From JACVRW01 sp963808775 (GTDB taxonomy: Bacteria; Actinomycetota; Thermoleophilia; Solirubrobacterales; Thermoleophilaceae), in NCBI GenBank assembly GCA_963808775.1, contig CAWEGR010000004.1, forward strand, positions 496,001 through 560,000: a stretch of 64,000 nt of DNA. The letters run 5' to 3'. The translations under genes were made by a program, and so were the position numbers. Position 1 is the stretch's first letter. Every line of letters begins with the position of its first letter. Positions 44,231 through 52,640 of this stretch are shown piece after piece. The notes under the pieces are model-generated. The model was not told the origin of the DNA. It ran no database searches and saw nothing but the letters and a program-made list of their open reading frames with translations.

Positions 44231-45634
44231 ATGCGTACCCTCGTCGAGATGGCAGAGGACCTCCCCACCGGCAGGGTGCGCAGGGCCGCGAAGGTGGGTC
44301 GGCTCGCGGGCGGTCAGACCGCGCGCGGCTACGTCACGAAGGCCGCGAACCTGACCCGCGGCGAGGAGGGTCGCCGCGCCGCCGCGGAGCGCCGCCAGAT
44401 GGAGGCCGCGGAGCAGATCCTCGACGTCCTCGGCCAGATGAAGGGCGCGGCCATGAAGGTCGGCCAGGTGGCGTCGTTCATCGACACGGGCGCCTTTCCG
44501 CCGGAGTTCCAGGAGCGCATCCAGGCGAAGCTCGCCGAGCTGCGCGACTCCGCGCCGCGGATGCCGTTCGAGCGCATGCGCAAGGTGGTGGAGGACGACC
44601 TCGGCGAGCGGCTCACGGACGTCTTCAGCGAGTTCGGCGAGGAGGCGGTCGCGGCCGCCTCGATCGGCCAGGTCTACCGCGCGCGGCTCAGGGAGGACGG
44701 GCGCGACGTGGCCGTCAAGGTCCAGTACCCCGGCGTCGACAATGCGGTCCGAGCGGACCTCCAGAACCTGGGCCTGATCATGCGCGTGGCCAAGCGGATC
44801 GCACCGGGCATGGACGCCAAGGCCATGACCGCCGAGATCCGCGAGCGGCTCACGGACGAGCTCGACTACGAGCACGAGGCGCAGCAGCACCGCGCCTTTG
44901 CGCGCAGCTGGCGCGGCCACCCGTTCATCTACGTCCCGAACGTCGTGACGGGGCTGTGCACGGAGCACGTGCTGGTCACCGAGTGGGTGGACGGAATCGG
45001 CTTCGAGGAGATCAAGGAGCAGGGCGCCGACGTTCGCGACCGCTTCGGCGAGATCGTGTTCCGCTTCTTCTTCGGCTCGCTCTACCGCAACGGGCACTTC
45101 TCGGGTGACCCGCATCCCGGCAACTACCGGCTGATGCCGGACGGCCGCGTGGCGTTCATCGACTTCGGCATGACGAAGCGCGTGGCCCGCGAGGACATCG
45201 ACGCCGAGGTCGCGGCGATCCGCGCGGCGATGGACGGAGACGCGCAGGACCTCCACAGGCGGCTCGGAGCCATGGGCTTCTTCGACCCCTCGGACGAGCG
45301 CGTGACGCCCGAGGCGGTGTTCGAGCACTTCCACGACGTCACCGTCTGGTACATCGAGGACCGCGAGGTCACGATCGACCGCGAGCTCGTGTCGCAGGTG
45401 CTGATCGACTTCGGCGACCCGCGCTCACGCCACTGGCAGCTCATGCGCCGCGAGACGATGCCGCCGCAGTCCATGCTGGCGCGGCGCATGGAGGCGCTCA
45501 CCCTCGGCGTGCTCGGCCAGCTCGGCGCGACGGCGAACTGGCACCGGATCGCGCGCGAGTGGCTCTTCGACGATCCGCCCTCGACGGACCTCGGCGCGCT
45601 CGAGCAGCCGTTTCACACGCGCGCGGCGGCCTGA
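44231..45634 (+). CDS. ABC1/UbiB/ADCK-type atypical kinase
   Basis: 467 residues. The UbiB-specific KxGQ motif is AMKVGQVASFID, the Ala-rich loop is AAASIGQVYRARL, the ATP-anchoring Lys is in VAVKVQYPGVD, catalytic-loop residues are GDPHPGNYR and the metal motif is FIDFGMTKR. Such proteins support lipid or isoprenoid-quinone metabolism; without ubi/men neighbours the target is open. The ATG at 44231 has AGGGAG 5 nt upstream. Its 3' end overlaps the DMT exporter gene by 22 nt on the other strand. Confidence 0.9.
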   Translation: MRTLVEMAEDLPTGRVRRAAKVGRLAGGQTARGYVTKAANLTRGEEGRRAAAERRQMEAAEQILDVLGQMKGAAMKVGQVASFIDTGAFPPEFQERIQAKLAELRDSAPRMPFERMRKVVEDDLGERLTDVFSEFGEEAVAAASIGQVYRARLREDGRDVAVKVQYPGVDNAVRADLQNLGLIMRVAKRIAPGMDAKAMTAEIRERLTDELDYEHEAQQHRAFARSWRGHPFIYVPNVVTGLCTEHVLVTEWVDGIGFEEIKEQGADVRDRFGEIVFRFFFGSLYRNGHFSGDPHPGNYRLMPDGRVAFIDFGMTKRVAREDIDAEVAAIRAAMDGDAQDLHRRLGAMGFFDPSDERVTPEAVFEHFHDVTVWYIEDREVTIDRELVSQVLIDFGDPRSRHWQLMRRETMPPQSMLARRMEALTLGVLGQLGATANWHRIAREWLFDDPPSTDLGALEQPFHTRAAA

Positions 45635-46458
45635 GCCGGCTCGCGGTGGAGCGCCACCCCGGCGACCACCAGCGCAACGCCTGCCACCTCGGCCGCTGAG
45701 GGCACCTGTCCCAGCACGGCGATCCCGATCACGGTCGCCGTGGCCGGCAGCAGCGACACCATCAGGGCGTAGGTCGCGCGCGCGAGCCGCCGCAGCGCGA
45801 GCTGGTCCGCGACGTAGGGAATCACCGACGAGCACAGGCCCACGCCGACCCCCGCCGCGAGCGCGACCGGATCGCCGAGCGCGGGCAGCACCGCCCCGCC
45901 CCCGATCGGCGTGATCACGACCGCGGCGATCAGCATCGAGGCGGCCAGGCCGTCGATGCCGCTCAGTCCCGGCCGCTTGGCCACGCGGTCGGCGAGCACG
46001 ATGTAGGCCGCGAACAGGATCGCGTTCGCGAACGCGAATGCCAGGCCGAGCGGCTCGACGGCGAACTGCACGCCCGTGAGCAGGTACACCCCGGGAACCG
46101 CCAGTGCGAGTGCGACGCCGTTGCGCGCCGAGCGGGCGCCGAACGCCGCGAGCGCGATCACCGGGAGAAACTCGATCGCGGCGACGGTCCCGAGCGGGAG
46201 CCGGTCGATCGCGAGGTAGAAGAACGCGTTCATGACCGCGAGCACGACACCCCAGGCGAGCAGCAGCCGCCGGCCGTCCGAGTCCTGCGCGAGCAGGGCG
46301 CGCCAGGGGCGGCGCCAGAGCGCGAAGATCGCGGCGGCCGAGGCGATCCGCAGCCACGCCACGCCCAGCACCTCGATGCGCGCGAACAGGAGCACGGCGA
46401 AGGCCGGGCCCAGGTAGTGAAAGACCGCGCTGACGACGAAGTACGCCTGAGGCGGCAT
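45613..46458 (-). CDS. EamA/DMT-superfamily exporter (RhtA-like)
   Basis: About 281 residues with ten predicted helices in two EamA halves. The starting PPQAYFVVSAVFHYLGPAFA and the second-half motif GVGLCSSVIPYVADQLALRR are like RhtA threonine/homoserine exporters and related proteins. I use the ATG at 46458, matching the usual family start; GTG at 46473 and a further upstream GTG are possible. It diverges from an Lrp-type regulator, the classical arrangement for amino-acid exporters under Lrp control. Confidence 0.88.
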   Translation of the reverse strand: MPPQAYFVVSAVFHYLGPAFAVLLFARIEVLGVAWLRIASAAAIFALWRRPWRALLAQDSDGRRLLLAWGVVLAVMNAFFYLAIDRLPLGTVAAIEFLPVIALAAFGARSARNGVALALAVPGVYLLTGVQFAVEPLGLAFAFANAILFAAYIVLADRVAKRPGLSGIDGLAASMLIAAVVITPIGGGAVLPALGDPVALAAGVGVGLCSSVIPYVADQLALRRLARATYALMVSLLPATATVIGIAVLGQVPSAAEVAGVALVVAGVALHREPAQAAARV

Positions 46459-46527
46459 GCGCTCGGAGGCCACGACCGAAGCATGCCCCGCCGGCGGGCG
46501 CACCTACAGGGCGAGTTCGTCGGTATC

Positions 46528-46998
46528 GTGACCCGTGTGCCTTCGAATGACAGGCAAAAGCTCGATGACACCGATCGCCGCCTGATCGAGGAGCTCGCCG
46601 CCGACGCTCGCTGCTCGCTCGCGGAGCTCGGCCGGCGCGTGAGCCTGTCCTCACCCGCCGTCGCGGAGCGGCTCAAGCGGCTCGAGTCCGACGGCGTGAT
46701 CGCGGGCTACCACGCGGAGATCGACCCGCGCCGGATCGGCTACAGCCTCGGCGTCGCCCTGCGCGTGCGCCCGGCGCCGCGCCAGCTCGCCGAGGTGGCG
46801 CGGCTCGCCCAGGAGACGCCCGAGGTGGTGGAATGCCACCGCGTGACCGGCGACGACTGCTACGTGATGACCTGCTGGGTGCGCGACGTCGAGCATCTCG
46901 AGGGGATCATCGACGAGTTCGCCCAGTACGGGCAGACCACCACCTCGATCATGCAGTCCTCGCCCGTGAAGCGGCGCGGGCTCCCTCCGGCATGGTGA
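46528..46998 (+). CDS. Lrp/AsnC-family transcriptional regulator
   Basis: 156 residues: helix-turn-helix at about 12-60 (LDDTDRRLIEELAADARCSL, SSPAVAERLKRLESDGVIAG) and an AsnC ligand-binding domain with RVTGDDCYVMTCWVRDVEHL. The start is GTG at 46528 or 46537. It lies 69 bp from the divergent DMT exporter, which it probably controls in response to an amino acid, and overlaps the next gene by 7 nt. Confidence 0.92.
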   Translation: MTRVPSNDRQKLDDTDRRLIEELAADARCSLAELGRRVSLSSPAVAERLKRLESDGVIAGYHAEIDPRRIGYSLGVALRVRPAPRQLAEVARLAQETPEVVECHRVTGDDCYVMTCWVRDVEHLEGIIDEFAQYGQTTTSIMQSSPVKRRGLPPAW

Positions 46999-47618
46999 AG
47001 GCCACGCCCACGGCGCTGCGCGTGCTGCGCGAGGACCCGGTGATGGCGCGCCTCGTGGAGCAGCACGCGAAGGCGGTGCGCGCGGACCTCAAGCAGGAGC
47101 GGAGCGGCGACGCGTACGGGGCGCTGCTGCGCTCGATCGTCGGCCAACAGCTTTCGACGAAGGCGGCCGCGACGATCTACGGGCGCATGCTCGAGATCTT
47201 CGGCGGCCATGCGCCCACACCGCGGCAGCTGCTCGCGGCCGACCCGGACGCGATCCGCACCGCGGGCCTGTCGCGCCCGAAGATCTCCTACCTGCGCGAC
47301 CTCGCGCTGCACGTCGAGGAGGGCACCCTCGAGCTCGAGCGGCTCCCGGACCTGCCGGACGAGGAGGTCAGGGAGCAGCTCGTCGCGATCAAGGGCCTCG
47401 GGCCCTGGACGGCGGACATGTTCCTGATGTTCCACCTGCACCGCCCGGACGTCCTGCCGGTGGGCGACCAGGGCATCCGCAACGCGGTCAAGACGGAGTA
47501 CCGGTTGCGCAAGCTCCCGGACGCGAAGCGCCTCGAGAAGATCGCGAGGCCGTGGCGCCCGCACAGGACGCTGGCCTGCCTGTTCCTCTGGAGCGCGCTC
47601 GACAACGCGCCGGCGTAG
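46992..47618 (+). CDS. alkA: DNA-3-methyladenine glycosylase II (AlkA-type)
   Basis: 208 residues, the catalytic HhH-GPD core without the N-terminal extension of E. coli AlkA. The helix-hairpin-helix is IKGLGPWTADM (about 133-143) and the catalytic Asp159 is in LPVGDQGI. It removes alkylated bases from DNA. The ATG overlaps the Lrp gene's end (ATGGTGA), so the two are co-transcribed. Confidence 0.92.
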   Translation: MVKATPTALRVLREDPVMARLVEQHAKAVRADLKQERSGDAYGALLRSIVGQQLSTKAAATIYGRMLEIFGGHAPTPRQLLAADPDAIRTAGLSRPKISYLRDLALHVEEGTLELERLPDLPDEEVREQLVAIKGLGPWTADMFLMFHLHRPDVLPVGDQGIRNAVKTEYRLRKLPDAKRLEKIARPWRPHRTLACLFLWSALDNAPA

Positions 47619-47621
47619 GCG

Positions 47622-47978
47622 CTAGACGGCGGTGCCGCAGGAGGGCTCTTCGTCCGCCACGCGGAACGAGGATCCGCAGCCGCACGAGGCCACCACGTTG
47701 GGATTCGAGACCTCGAACCCGGAGCCCTGGAAGCTCTCCGTGAAGTCGACCGTCGAGCCGTCGACGTACTGCAGGCTCGCGGGGTCGACGAGCACGCGGA
47801 TGCCCGAAGCCTCGAAGACGTGGTCGTCGTCGCGCTTCTCGTCGAGGGCGAGCGCGTACTGGAAGCCCGAGCAGCCGCCGCCGCGAACGCCGACCCGCAG
47901 ACCGACGTCACCCTCGGCTGTCTGACCGGCCATGAACTCGGTGACCTTCTGTGCGGCGATGTCCGTAAGCGTGACCAT
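47622..47978 (-). CDS. A-type iron-sulfur carrier (IscA/ErpA/HesB)
   Basis: 118 residues with the three ligand Cys of A-type carriers: Cys36 in RGGGCSGFQY and Cys99/Cys101 in SCGCGSSF. It delivers iron-sulfur clusters to target proteins. The ATG is abutted by GGGGAGG with almost no spacer, which is unusual. It diverges from bolA-grx across 45 bp. Confidence 0.93.
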   Translation of the reverse strand: MVTLTDIAAQKVTEFMAGQTAEGDVGLRVGVRGGGCSGFQYALALDEKRDDDHVFEASGIRVLVDPASLQYVDGSTVDFTESFQGSGFEVSNPNVVASCGCGSSFRVADEEPSCGTAV

Positions 47979-48023
47979 CCTCCCCAATTCTATCGGCGAA
48001 GCCGTCGCTAGCCTCAAGGCCGG

Positions 48024-48263
48024 ATGCCGACTGCAGCCGAGCTGAAGCAGCGGATCGAGGAAGCCCTGCCGGGATGCCAGGTGATGGTGCACGACCTGAC
48101 CGGCGGCGGGGACCACTTTCGCGCCGAGGTGATCTCAGAGCGCTTCGAGGGACTGTCCCGAATCGAGCAGCACAAGCTCATCTACGAGGTGTTCGGCGAC
48201 GAGGTCGGCGGACCGATCCACGCGCTCTCCATCAAGACCCAGACCCCTGGAGACGGACGATGA
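48024..48263 (+). CDS. bolA: BolA-family protein
   Basis: 79 residues, full length for the short BolA/IbaG group. It has the class II KH-like fold pattern with RAEVISERFEGLSRIEQHKL and the ending GGPIHALSIKT, where His66 is the invariant His that ligates a shared [2Fe-2S] cluster with a glutaredoxin. Its TGA overlaps the glutaredoxin ATG (ATGA). Confidence 0.92.
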   Translation: MPTAAELKQRIEEALPGCQVMVHDLTGGGDHFRAEVISERFEGLSRIEQHKLIYEVFGDEVGGPIHALSIKTQTPGDGR

Positions 48264-48658
48264 CGAACGACGAGATCCGGGCCTTCATCGAGGAGGCCAT
48301 CCGCGACAACAAGGTGATGCTCTTCATGAAGGGCACGCCGCAGCAGCCGGCGTGCGGGTTCTCCATGCGCGCGTCGGGCGCGCTCAACGCCCTCGGCGTT
48401 CAGTACGCGGCGCTCGACATCCTCCCGGACCCGCGCATCCGCGAGCAGCTCTCGGAGGTCTCCGGCTGGCCGACGATCCCTCAGCTCTTCGTGAGCGGCG
48501 AGCTGATCGGCGGCTCCGACATCGTGCTCGAGATGTACGAGTCGGGCGAGCTCGCCGAGCTGCTCGGCGTGGAGCAGCCCGACGAGCCGGAGCTCGAGCC
48601 CGACCCCGAGCCGGCGCCGCAGCGGGCGCCACTCGGGATCGAGAACCGCCTGAACTAG
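48260..48658 (+). CDS. Monothiol glutaredoxin, Grx4/GrxD type
   Basis: 132 residues. The active site C32-G-F-S35, KGTPQQP before it and WPTIPQLFVSGELIGGSDIV are diagnostic of CGFS glutaredoxins, which bind a [2Fe-2S] cluster with glutathione or another thiol and BolA. A Glu/Pro-rich C-terminal extension of about 27 residues (DEPELEPDPEPAPQ) is not part of the usual domain. Since actinobacteria use mycothiol or similar thiols, the second cluster ligand is an open question. Confidence 0.93.
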   Translation: MTNDEIRAFIEEAIRDNKVMLFMKGTPQQPACGFSMRASGALNALGVQYAALDILPDPRIREQLSEVSGWPTIPQLFVSGELIGGSDIVLEMYESGELAELLGVEQPDEPELEPDPEPAPQRAPLGIENRLN

Positions 48659-48828
48659 CGGATCGCCCAGCGGGCGAGCGCCCGCGAGATCGCCGCCATG
48701 CCCTCGGAGAGCCAGGCCGAGGCGAGCAGCGCCACGAGCCCGGCGGGTACGAACGCCGCCCACTCGTACCAGGTCGCTCGGGACGCCAGTCGCCCCAATC
48801 GGCCGACCGCGCCGGCCGCCGCGAGCAC
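48655..48828 (-). CDS. Possible small membrane protein (57 aa)
   Basis: An open frame from GTG at 48828 to a TAG that overlaps the glutaredoxin stop tail-to-tail. It reads RLGRLASRATWYEWAAFVPA, then GLVALLASAWLSEGMAAI, giving one plausible membrane helix followed by a basic end (SRALARWAIR). No clear ribosome site and no recognised family; reported because composition is protein-like and it fills an otherwise empty interval. Confidence 0.35.
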   Translation of the reverse strand: MLAAAGAVGRLGRLASRATWYEWAAFVPAGLVALLASAWLSEGMAAISRALARWAIR

Positions 48829-49260
48829 GCGGCTGCCGCGATGCAGCCCGGCATGAGCTACCGAGCTACATGATGGAGCGTGCCGCCGCCAGTTCGCGGC
48901 GTCGCGACCAGGTGCGCGCCTTCGAGCTGCCTCGCTGACGACGTCTGCTGCGCTCCCGGAGCCGAACTCGAGGGGCGGGATCGTCCGTGTCGAGGCAGGG
49001 ACGCGGTGATCGCCTGCCTCGAGGCGGCCCTCGCTCGCTCACATGGCAGCAGCGGCCGGAGGACGAGCCGATCGACATGCCGTCGAGCAGATCGAGCGCG
49101 TGGTCTTGATCCTGCGCGAGCGCTTCGCCCGTGTCCGGACGGAGACGTCGAGTTCCTCCGCGCCAACTGCTTCCGGCGTTACGAAGGACAACTTGACCGC
49201 CAATATCACGGTCAACTCGTCTTTCTGGACCAGTACGAGGTCGACGGCTCTTCCGGAGGC
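48829..49260. other. 432-bp interval without a confident gene
   Basis: Open frames exist on both strands but none has natural composition. On the plus strand a stretch near 48960-49030 reads GRDAVIACLEAALAR, faintly like SnoaL/NTF2-type proteins, but the surroundings do not continue the similarity. The last 80 bp are less GC-rich than the flanks and contain an inverted repeat. It may be a decayed gene or a regulatory spacer. Confidence 0.5.
49193..49215. repeat. Inverted repeat TTGACCG-N9-CGGTCAA
   Basis: Perfect 7-bp arms with a 9-bp spacer, 45 bp beyond the 3' end of the small minus-strand gene at 49261. The form suits a dimeric regulator operator, or a weak hairpin ending that gene's transcript. 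No plus-strand gene follows that it could control. Confidence 0.35.
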
Positions 49261-49470
49261 TCAGCGCCGCTTGCGCCGGCGCTCGTCGATGAGCGAGCGG
49301 CCGCGCTCCGCGTACTCGCGCGCCTGACGCCTGTAGCGCTCCTTCTGCTCGGGCGACAGCGACTGCCAGCGCTCCCACGCCATCAGCATGTAGGGCCACA
49401 TGCGGCGTGCGTTCGTGATCGCCTTCGAGGTGCGGCTCGTGCTCGCGGGTGTGCGCCCTGCTCTCGCCAT
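49261..49470 (-). CDS. Small conserved basic protein (69 aa)
   Basis: Basic throughout, with a helical centre MWPYMLMAWERWQSLSPEQK and ending REYAERGRSLIDERRRKRR. The Trp/Leu pattern MAWERW-x-LSPEQKERYR is a block I recognise from short actinobacterial hypothetical proteins. Possibly nucleic-acid binding, given its charge, but this is inference. It is 18 nt upstream of the SDR gene's 3' end on the same strand orientation, so it lies downstream of that gene in transcription. Confidence 0.65.
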   Translation of the reverse strand: MARAGRTPASTSRTSKAITNARRMWPYMLMAWERWQSLSPEQKERYRRQAREYAERGRSLIDERRRKRR

Positions 49471-49488
49471 GCCGCGCAGGGTAGAGGC

Positions 49489-50565
49489 TCAGAACGGCGT
49501 GACCCTGCGGGCGAGCCCGACGGCGCCCTCGGTGGCGCCGATCGCGAGGCGGGCGAGCCGGTACTGCACCTGCTCGGAGCGCCGCGAGCGGGCGATCCGG
49601 TCGTGCTCGCGCTCGAGGTGCCAGGCCACGGTGGTCTCGAGCGTCTCCTCGTGCGGGCGCGCGCGCCAGCCGAGCTCGCGGCGGGCCTTCGTCGAGCGAT
49701 AGGTCCAGCTGTGCGAGGCGGCCCGCACCTCCGCGCCCGTCAGCGGCGCGCGCTCGCCGGCAGCGCCGAGCACGCGCGCCGCCGCCAGCGCGACGTCGGC
49801 GCGCAGGCGCAGCGGCGGCTCGACGCCCGACAGGCGGCCGAGGTCCGCGAACAGCCGGTCCCACGTGAAGTTGCGGCCGCCGAGCAGGTACCGCTCCCCG
49901 GGCTCGCCCGACTCGTCGGCGAGCAGGTGGCCGCGGGCAACGTCGCGGACGTCGACGATGCTGACCGCCCCCTCGGTGTAGATCGGGATGCGCCGCAACA
50001 GGAAGCTCCGCACGATCCGGGTCGAGCTGAGCAGGTGGTCGCCCGGCCCGAAGCAGACGGCGGGGTTGACGCAGACGAGCGGCAGCCCCCGCGCGGCGAC
50101 GCGCATGGCCTCGAGCTCGCCCTCGTGGACCGAGTCGACGTACGGGATGCCGAGCCCTCCGGAGGTGAACAGCTGCGCCTCGTCCGCGGCCCTGCCGTCG
50201 GCGGCCGCCCCGACCGCCGCCGCGCTCGAGGTGTAGACGACGCGCTCCACCCCGGCGCGCAGGCACTCCTCCATCACGGTGCGCGTGCCGCGGACGTTGA
50301 CGTCGAAGAGGCGCTCCGCGTCGGCGGGGCGCACCGAGGTCACCCCCGCGCAGTGGAACACGCGCTCGACGCCTGCGAGCGCTCGCCGCAGCGAGCGCCG
50401 GTCGCGCACCTCGAGCCGCACGCGCTCGCAGTCAAGGCCGTCGATCGCGGCGTCCGGGGACCCGTCCTCGACGCCCAGCCTGAGCTCGTCTCCCCGTTCG
50501 GCCAGAAGGCGCGCGACGTGCGAGCCGATGAAGCCTGTCGCACCGGTGACGAGGACGCTCGGCAA
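49489..50565 (-). CDS. NAD-dependent epimerase/dehydratase (extended SDR), catalytic Lys replaced
   Basis: 358 residues. The nucleotide site GATGFIGSHVARLL (8-21) and the YTSSAAAVG segment (111-119) are standard for extended SDRs such as dihydroflavonol reductases and HpnA-like sugar epimerases. The active-site Tyr142 is present in IPYVDSVHEGE, but the Lys expected four residues later (YxxSK) is Val146. The protein ends with a basic amphipathic C-terminus. It may bind NAD(P) without normal catalysis, or use another base. Confidence 0.85.
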   Translation of the reverse strand: MPSVLVTGATGFIGSHVARLLAERGDELRLGVEDGSPDAAIDGLDCERVRLEVRDRRSLRRALAGVERVFHCAGVTSVRPADAERLFDVNVRGTRTVMEECLRAGVERVVYTSSAAAVGAAADGRAADEAQLFTSGGLGIPYVDSVHEGELEAMRVAARGLPLVCVNPAVCFGPGDHLLSSTRIVRSFLLRRIPIYTEGAVSIVDVRDVARGHLLADESGEPGERYLLGGRNFTWDRLFADLGRLSGVEPPLRLRADVALAAARVLGAAGERAPLTGAEVRAASHSWTYRSTKARRELGWRARPHEETLETTVAWHLEREHDRIARSRRSEQVQYRLARLAIGATEGAVGLARRVTPF

Positions 50566-50591
50566 GGGCTCAACGATAGGCTGCCGCCGCC

Positions 50592-51461
50592 ATGCCCCGC
50601 GTCGCGGTCGTCACCGACAGCACGTCGTACCTGCCGCCCGACCTGGTCGAGCGGCACGGCATCCACGTGGTCCCGCTCTACGTCGTGTTCGGGGGCGACC
50701 GGACGGTGCCCGAGATCGAGATCACCGACTACGACAACTTCTTCGACGAGCTGCGCTCGATCGAGAAGCTGCCCACCACGTCGCAGCCGTCGGTCGGGGA
50801 CTTCACCGCGGTCTACGAGCCGCTGCTCGCGGACGGCGGCGAGATCGTCTCGATTCACATCTCGGGAGGCCTGTCGGGGACCGCCGAGGCGGCGCGCCAG
50901 GCCCGCGAGGCCCTCGAGCGCGACGGCAAGGGCGGCGATCGCATCGAGGTCGTGGACTCGACGACCGCCGCCGGCGGCCTCGGCTTCATGGTGCTCACCG
51001 CCGCCCATGCCGCCGAGCAGGGCCTCGACGCCAAGGCCGTCGCGGAGCGCGTGGCGGAGGCCCGCGCCGAGCTCAAGCTGTGGTTCGTCATCGACACGCT
51101 CGAGTTCCTCAAGCGCGGCGGGCGCATAGGGGCCGCGAGCGCGTGGATCGGCTCGACCCTGCGCGTCAAGCCGATCCTGACCGTGGAGAACGAGATGACG
51201 CCGGTCGAGCGCGTGCGCACCGCGAGCCGCGCCTTCGACCGGCTCGTGGACTACGCGCGGCAGCGCGACGGCCAGGGCGAGTTCGCCTGGAGCGCGCAGC
51301 ACATCAACGCGCCCGAGGAGTGCATGCGGCTCGTCGATGCGTGCAGCGAGGTGTTCGGCTGCCCGCCGACGATCGTGAGCGAAATCGGGCCCGTGCTGGC
51401 CGTCCACACGGGCCCCGGCCTGCTCGGCTCAGGCTCCGTGCCGATCCGCTTCGTGCAGTAG
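50592..51461 (+). CDS. DegV-family fatty-acid-binding protein
   Basis: 289 residues with the DegV hallmarks: VAVVTDSTSYLPPDLVERH at the N-terminus, LPTTSQPSVGDF, IHISGGLSGTAEAARQA (fatty-acid carboxylate site) and FLKRGGRIGAA. DegV/FakB proteins present fatty acids to FakA kinase in Firmicutes; no fakA is seen here. Starts 26 bp from the divergent SDR gene. Confidence 0.92.
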   Translation: MPRVAVVTDSTSYLPPDLVERHGIHVVPLYVVFGGDRTVPEIEITDYDNFFDELRSIEKLPTTSQPSVGDFTAVYEPLLADGGEIVSIHISGGLSGTAEAARQAREALERDGKGGDRIEVVDSTTAAGGLGFMVLTAAHAAEQGLDAKAVAERVAEARAELKLWFVIDTLEFLKRGGRIGAASAWIGSTLRVKPILTVENEMTPVERVRTASRAFDRLVDYARQRDGQGEFAWSAQHINAPEECMRLVDACSEVFGCPPTIVSEIGPVLAVHTGPGLLGSGSVPIRFVQ

Positions 51462-51508
51462 ATCGTGCAGGTGTAGGAGCGCCGAGGGGCGGCGCGAAGA
51501 GCGCAGGG

Positions 51509-52630
51509 ATGCCCGCCGCCCGCAGCGTCGTTCGGATCGTGCTGATCGTCGTGTGCGTGGCGATCTGCCTCTATCTGATCTTCCTGCTCAGGCGGCCGAT
51601 CACCTGGCTGCTCGTCTCGGTCTTTCTCGCGGTCGCGCTCGCCTCGCCCGTGAACTTCCTCGCGGCGAAGATGAGGCGCGGCTTCGCCATCACGATCGTC
51701 TACCTCGGGCTGCTGCTTGTCCCGATCCTCCTGATGGCGCTGATCGTGCCGCCGCTCATCACCGAGACGAACAACTTCGCGAAGAACGTGCCGGACTACG
51801 CGCAGGAGGTGAGCGAGTTCGTCGAGAAGAACGAGCGCCTGCGCGAGCTCAACAAGGACTACGACCTCACGGGCCAGCTCGAGAAGGAGGCCGGCAAGCT
51901 GCCCGGCAAGCTCGGCGGCGCCGCGTCGACGCTGCGCGACGTCGGCTTCGGCATCGTCAGCTCGCTGTTCGCGCTCATCACGATCCTCGTGCTGACCGCG
52001 TTCCTGCTCTCGAGCGGACGCGCATGGGTGGAGTCGCTGATCTCGTCACGACCAGAGGAGCAACAGCAGCGCCTGCGCCGGTCGCTCGAGCACATGGCGC
52101 AGGCGGTCGGCGGCTACGTGGCCGGCGCCTTCGCGATCGCGCTGATCGCCGGCGTGGCCACCTTCATCGTCCTGACGATCCTCGGGGTCCCGTTCGCCCC
52201 CGCCCTCGCCGTGATCGCCGGCCTGTTCTCGCTGATCCCGCTCGTGGGCGCGACGATCGCGGCCGTGCTGATCGGGCTCGTCACGCTGTTCGAGGACTTC
52301 CCGACCGTCACGATCATCTGGGCGATCTGGGCGATCGTCTACCAGCAGTTCGAGAACCACGTGATCCAGCCGCAGATCCAGAAGCGCACGGTGAACGTCC
52401 ACCCGTTCATCACGATCGTCGCCGTGCTGTTCGGCGCCACGCTGCTGGGCGTGCTCGGCGCGCTCGTGGCCATCCCGATCGCCGCGTCGATCCAGATCCT
52501 GCTGCGCGAGTACGTCGACCTGCGCACGATGTCGCTGAAGCGGGACGAGCCCGGCGGGGACCCGGGCGACGAGCCTCCTCCGGAGCCGCCGCCGATGGCT
52601 CCGCCGTCTCCCGACCCCGCCCCGGCGTAG
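51509..52630 (+). CDS. AI-2E-family (PerM/YdiK-like) permease, first copy
   Basis: 373 residues with eight predicted helices. Family features are the N-terminal helix pair (9-50), a large amphipathic extracytoplasmic segment (about 90-160), GLFSLIPLVGATIAAVLIGL and the ending PFITIVAVLFGATLLGVLGA. Members export small molecules or act as Na+/H+ antiporters; substrate unknown. The C-terminus is a Pro-rich tail. Followed after 10 bp by a flippase-like gene. Confidence 0.9.
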   Translation: MPAARSVVRIVLIVVCVAICLYLIFLLRRPITWLLVSVFLAVALASPVNFLAAKMRRGFAITIVYLGLLLVPILLMALIVPPLITETNNFAKNVPDYAQEVSEFVEKNERLRELNKDYDLTGQLEKEAGKLPGKLGGAASTLRDVGFGIVSSLFALITILVLTAFLLSSGRAWVESLISSRPEEQQQRLRRSLEHMAQAVGGYVAGAFAIALIAGVATFIVLTILGVPFAPALAVIAGLFSLIPLVGATIAAVLIGLVTLFEDFPTVTIIWAIWAIVYQQFENHVIQPQIQKRTVNVHPFITIVAVLFGATLLGVLGALVAIPIAASIQILLREYVDLRTMSLKRDEPGGDPGDEPPPEPPPMAPPSPDPAPA

Positions 52631-52640
52631 CCTCTCCGAC

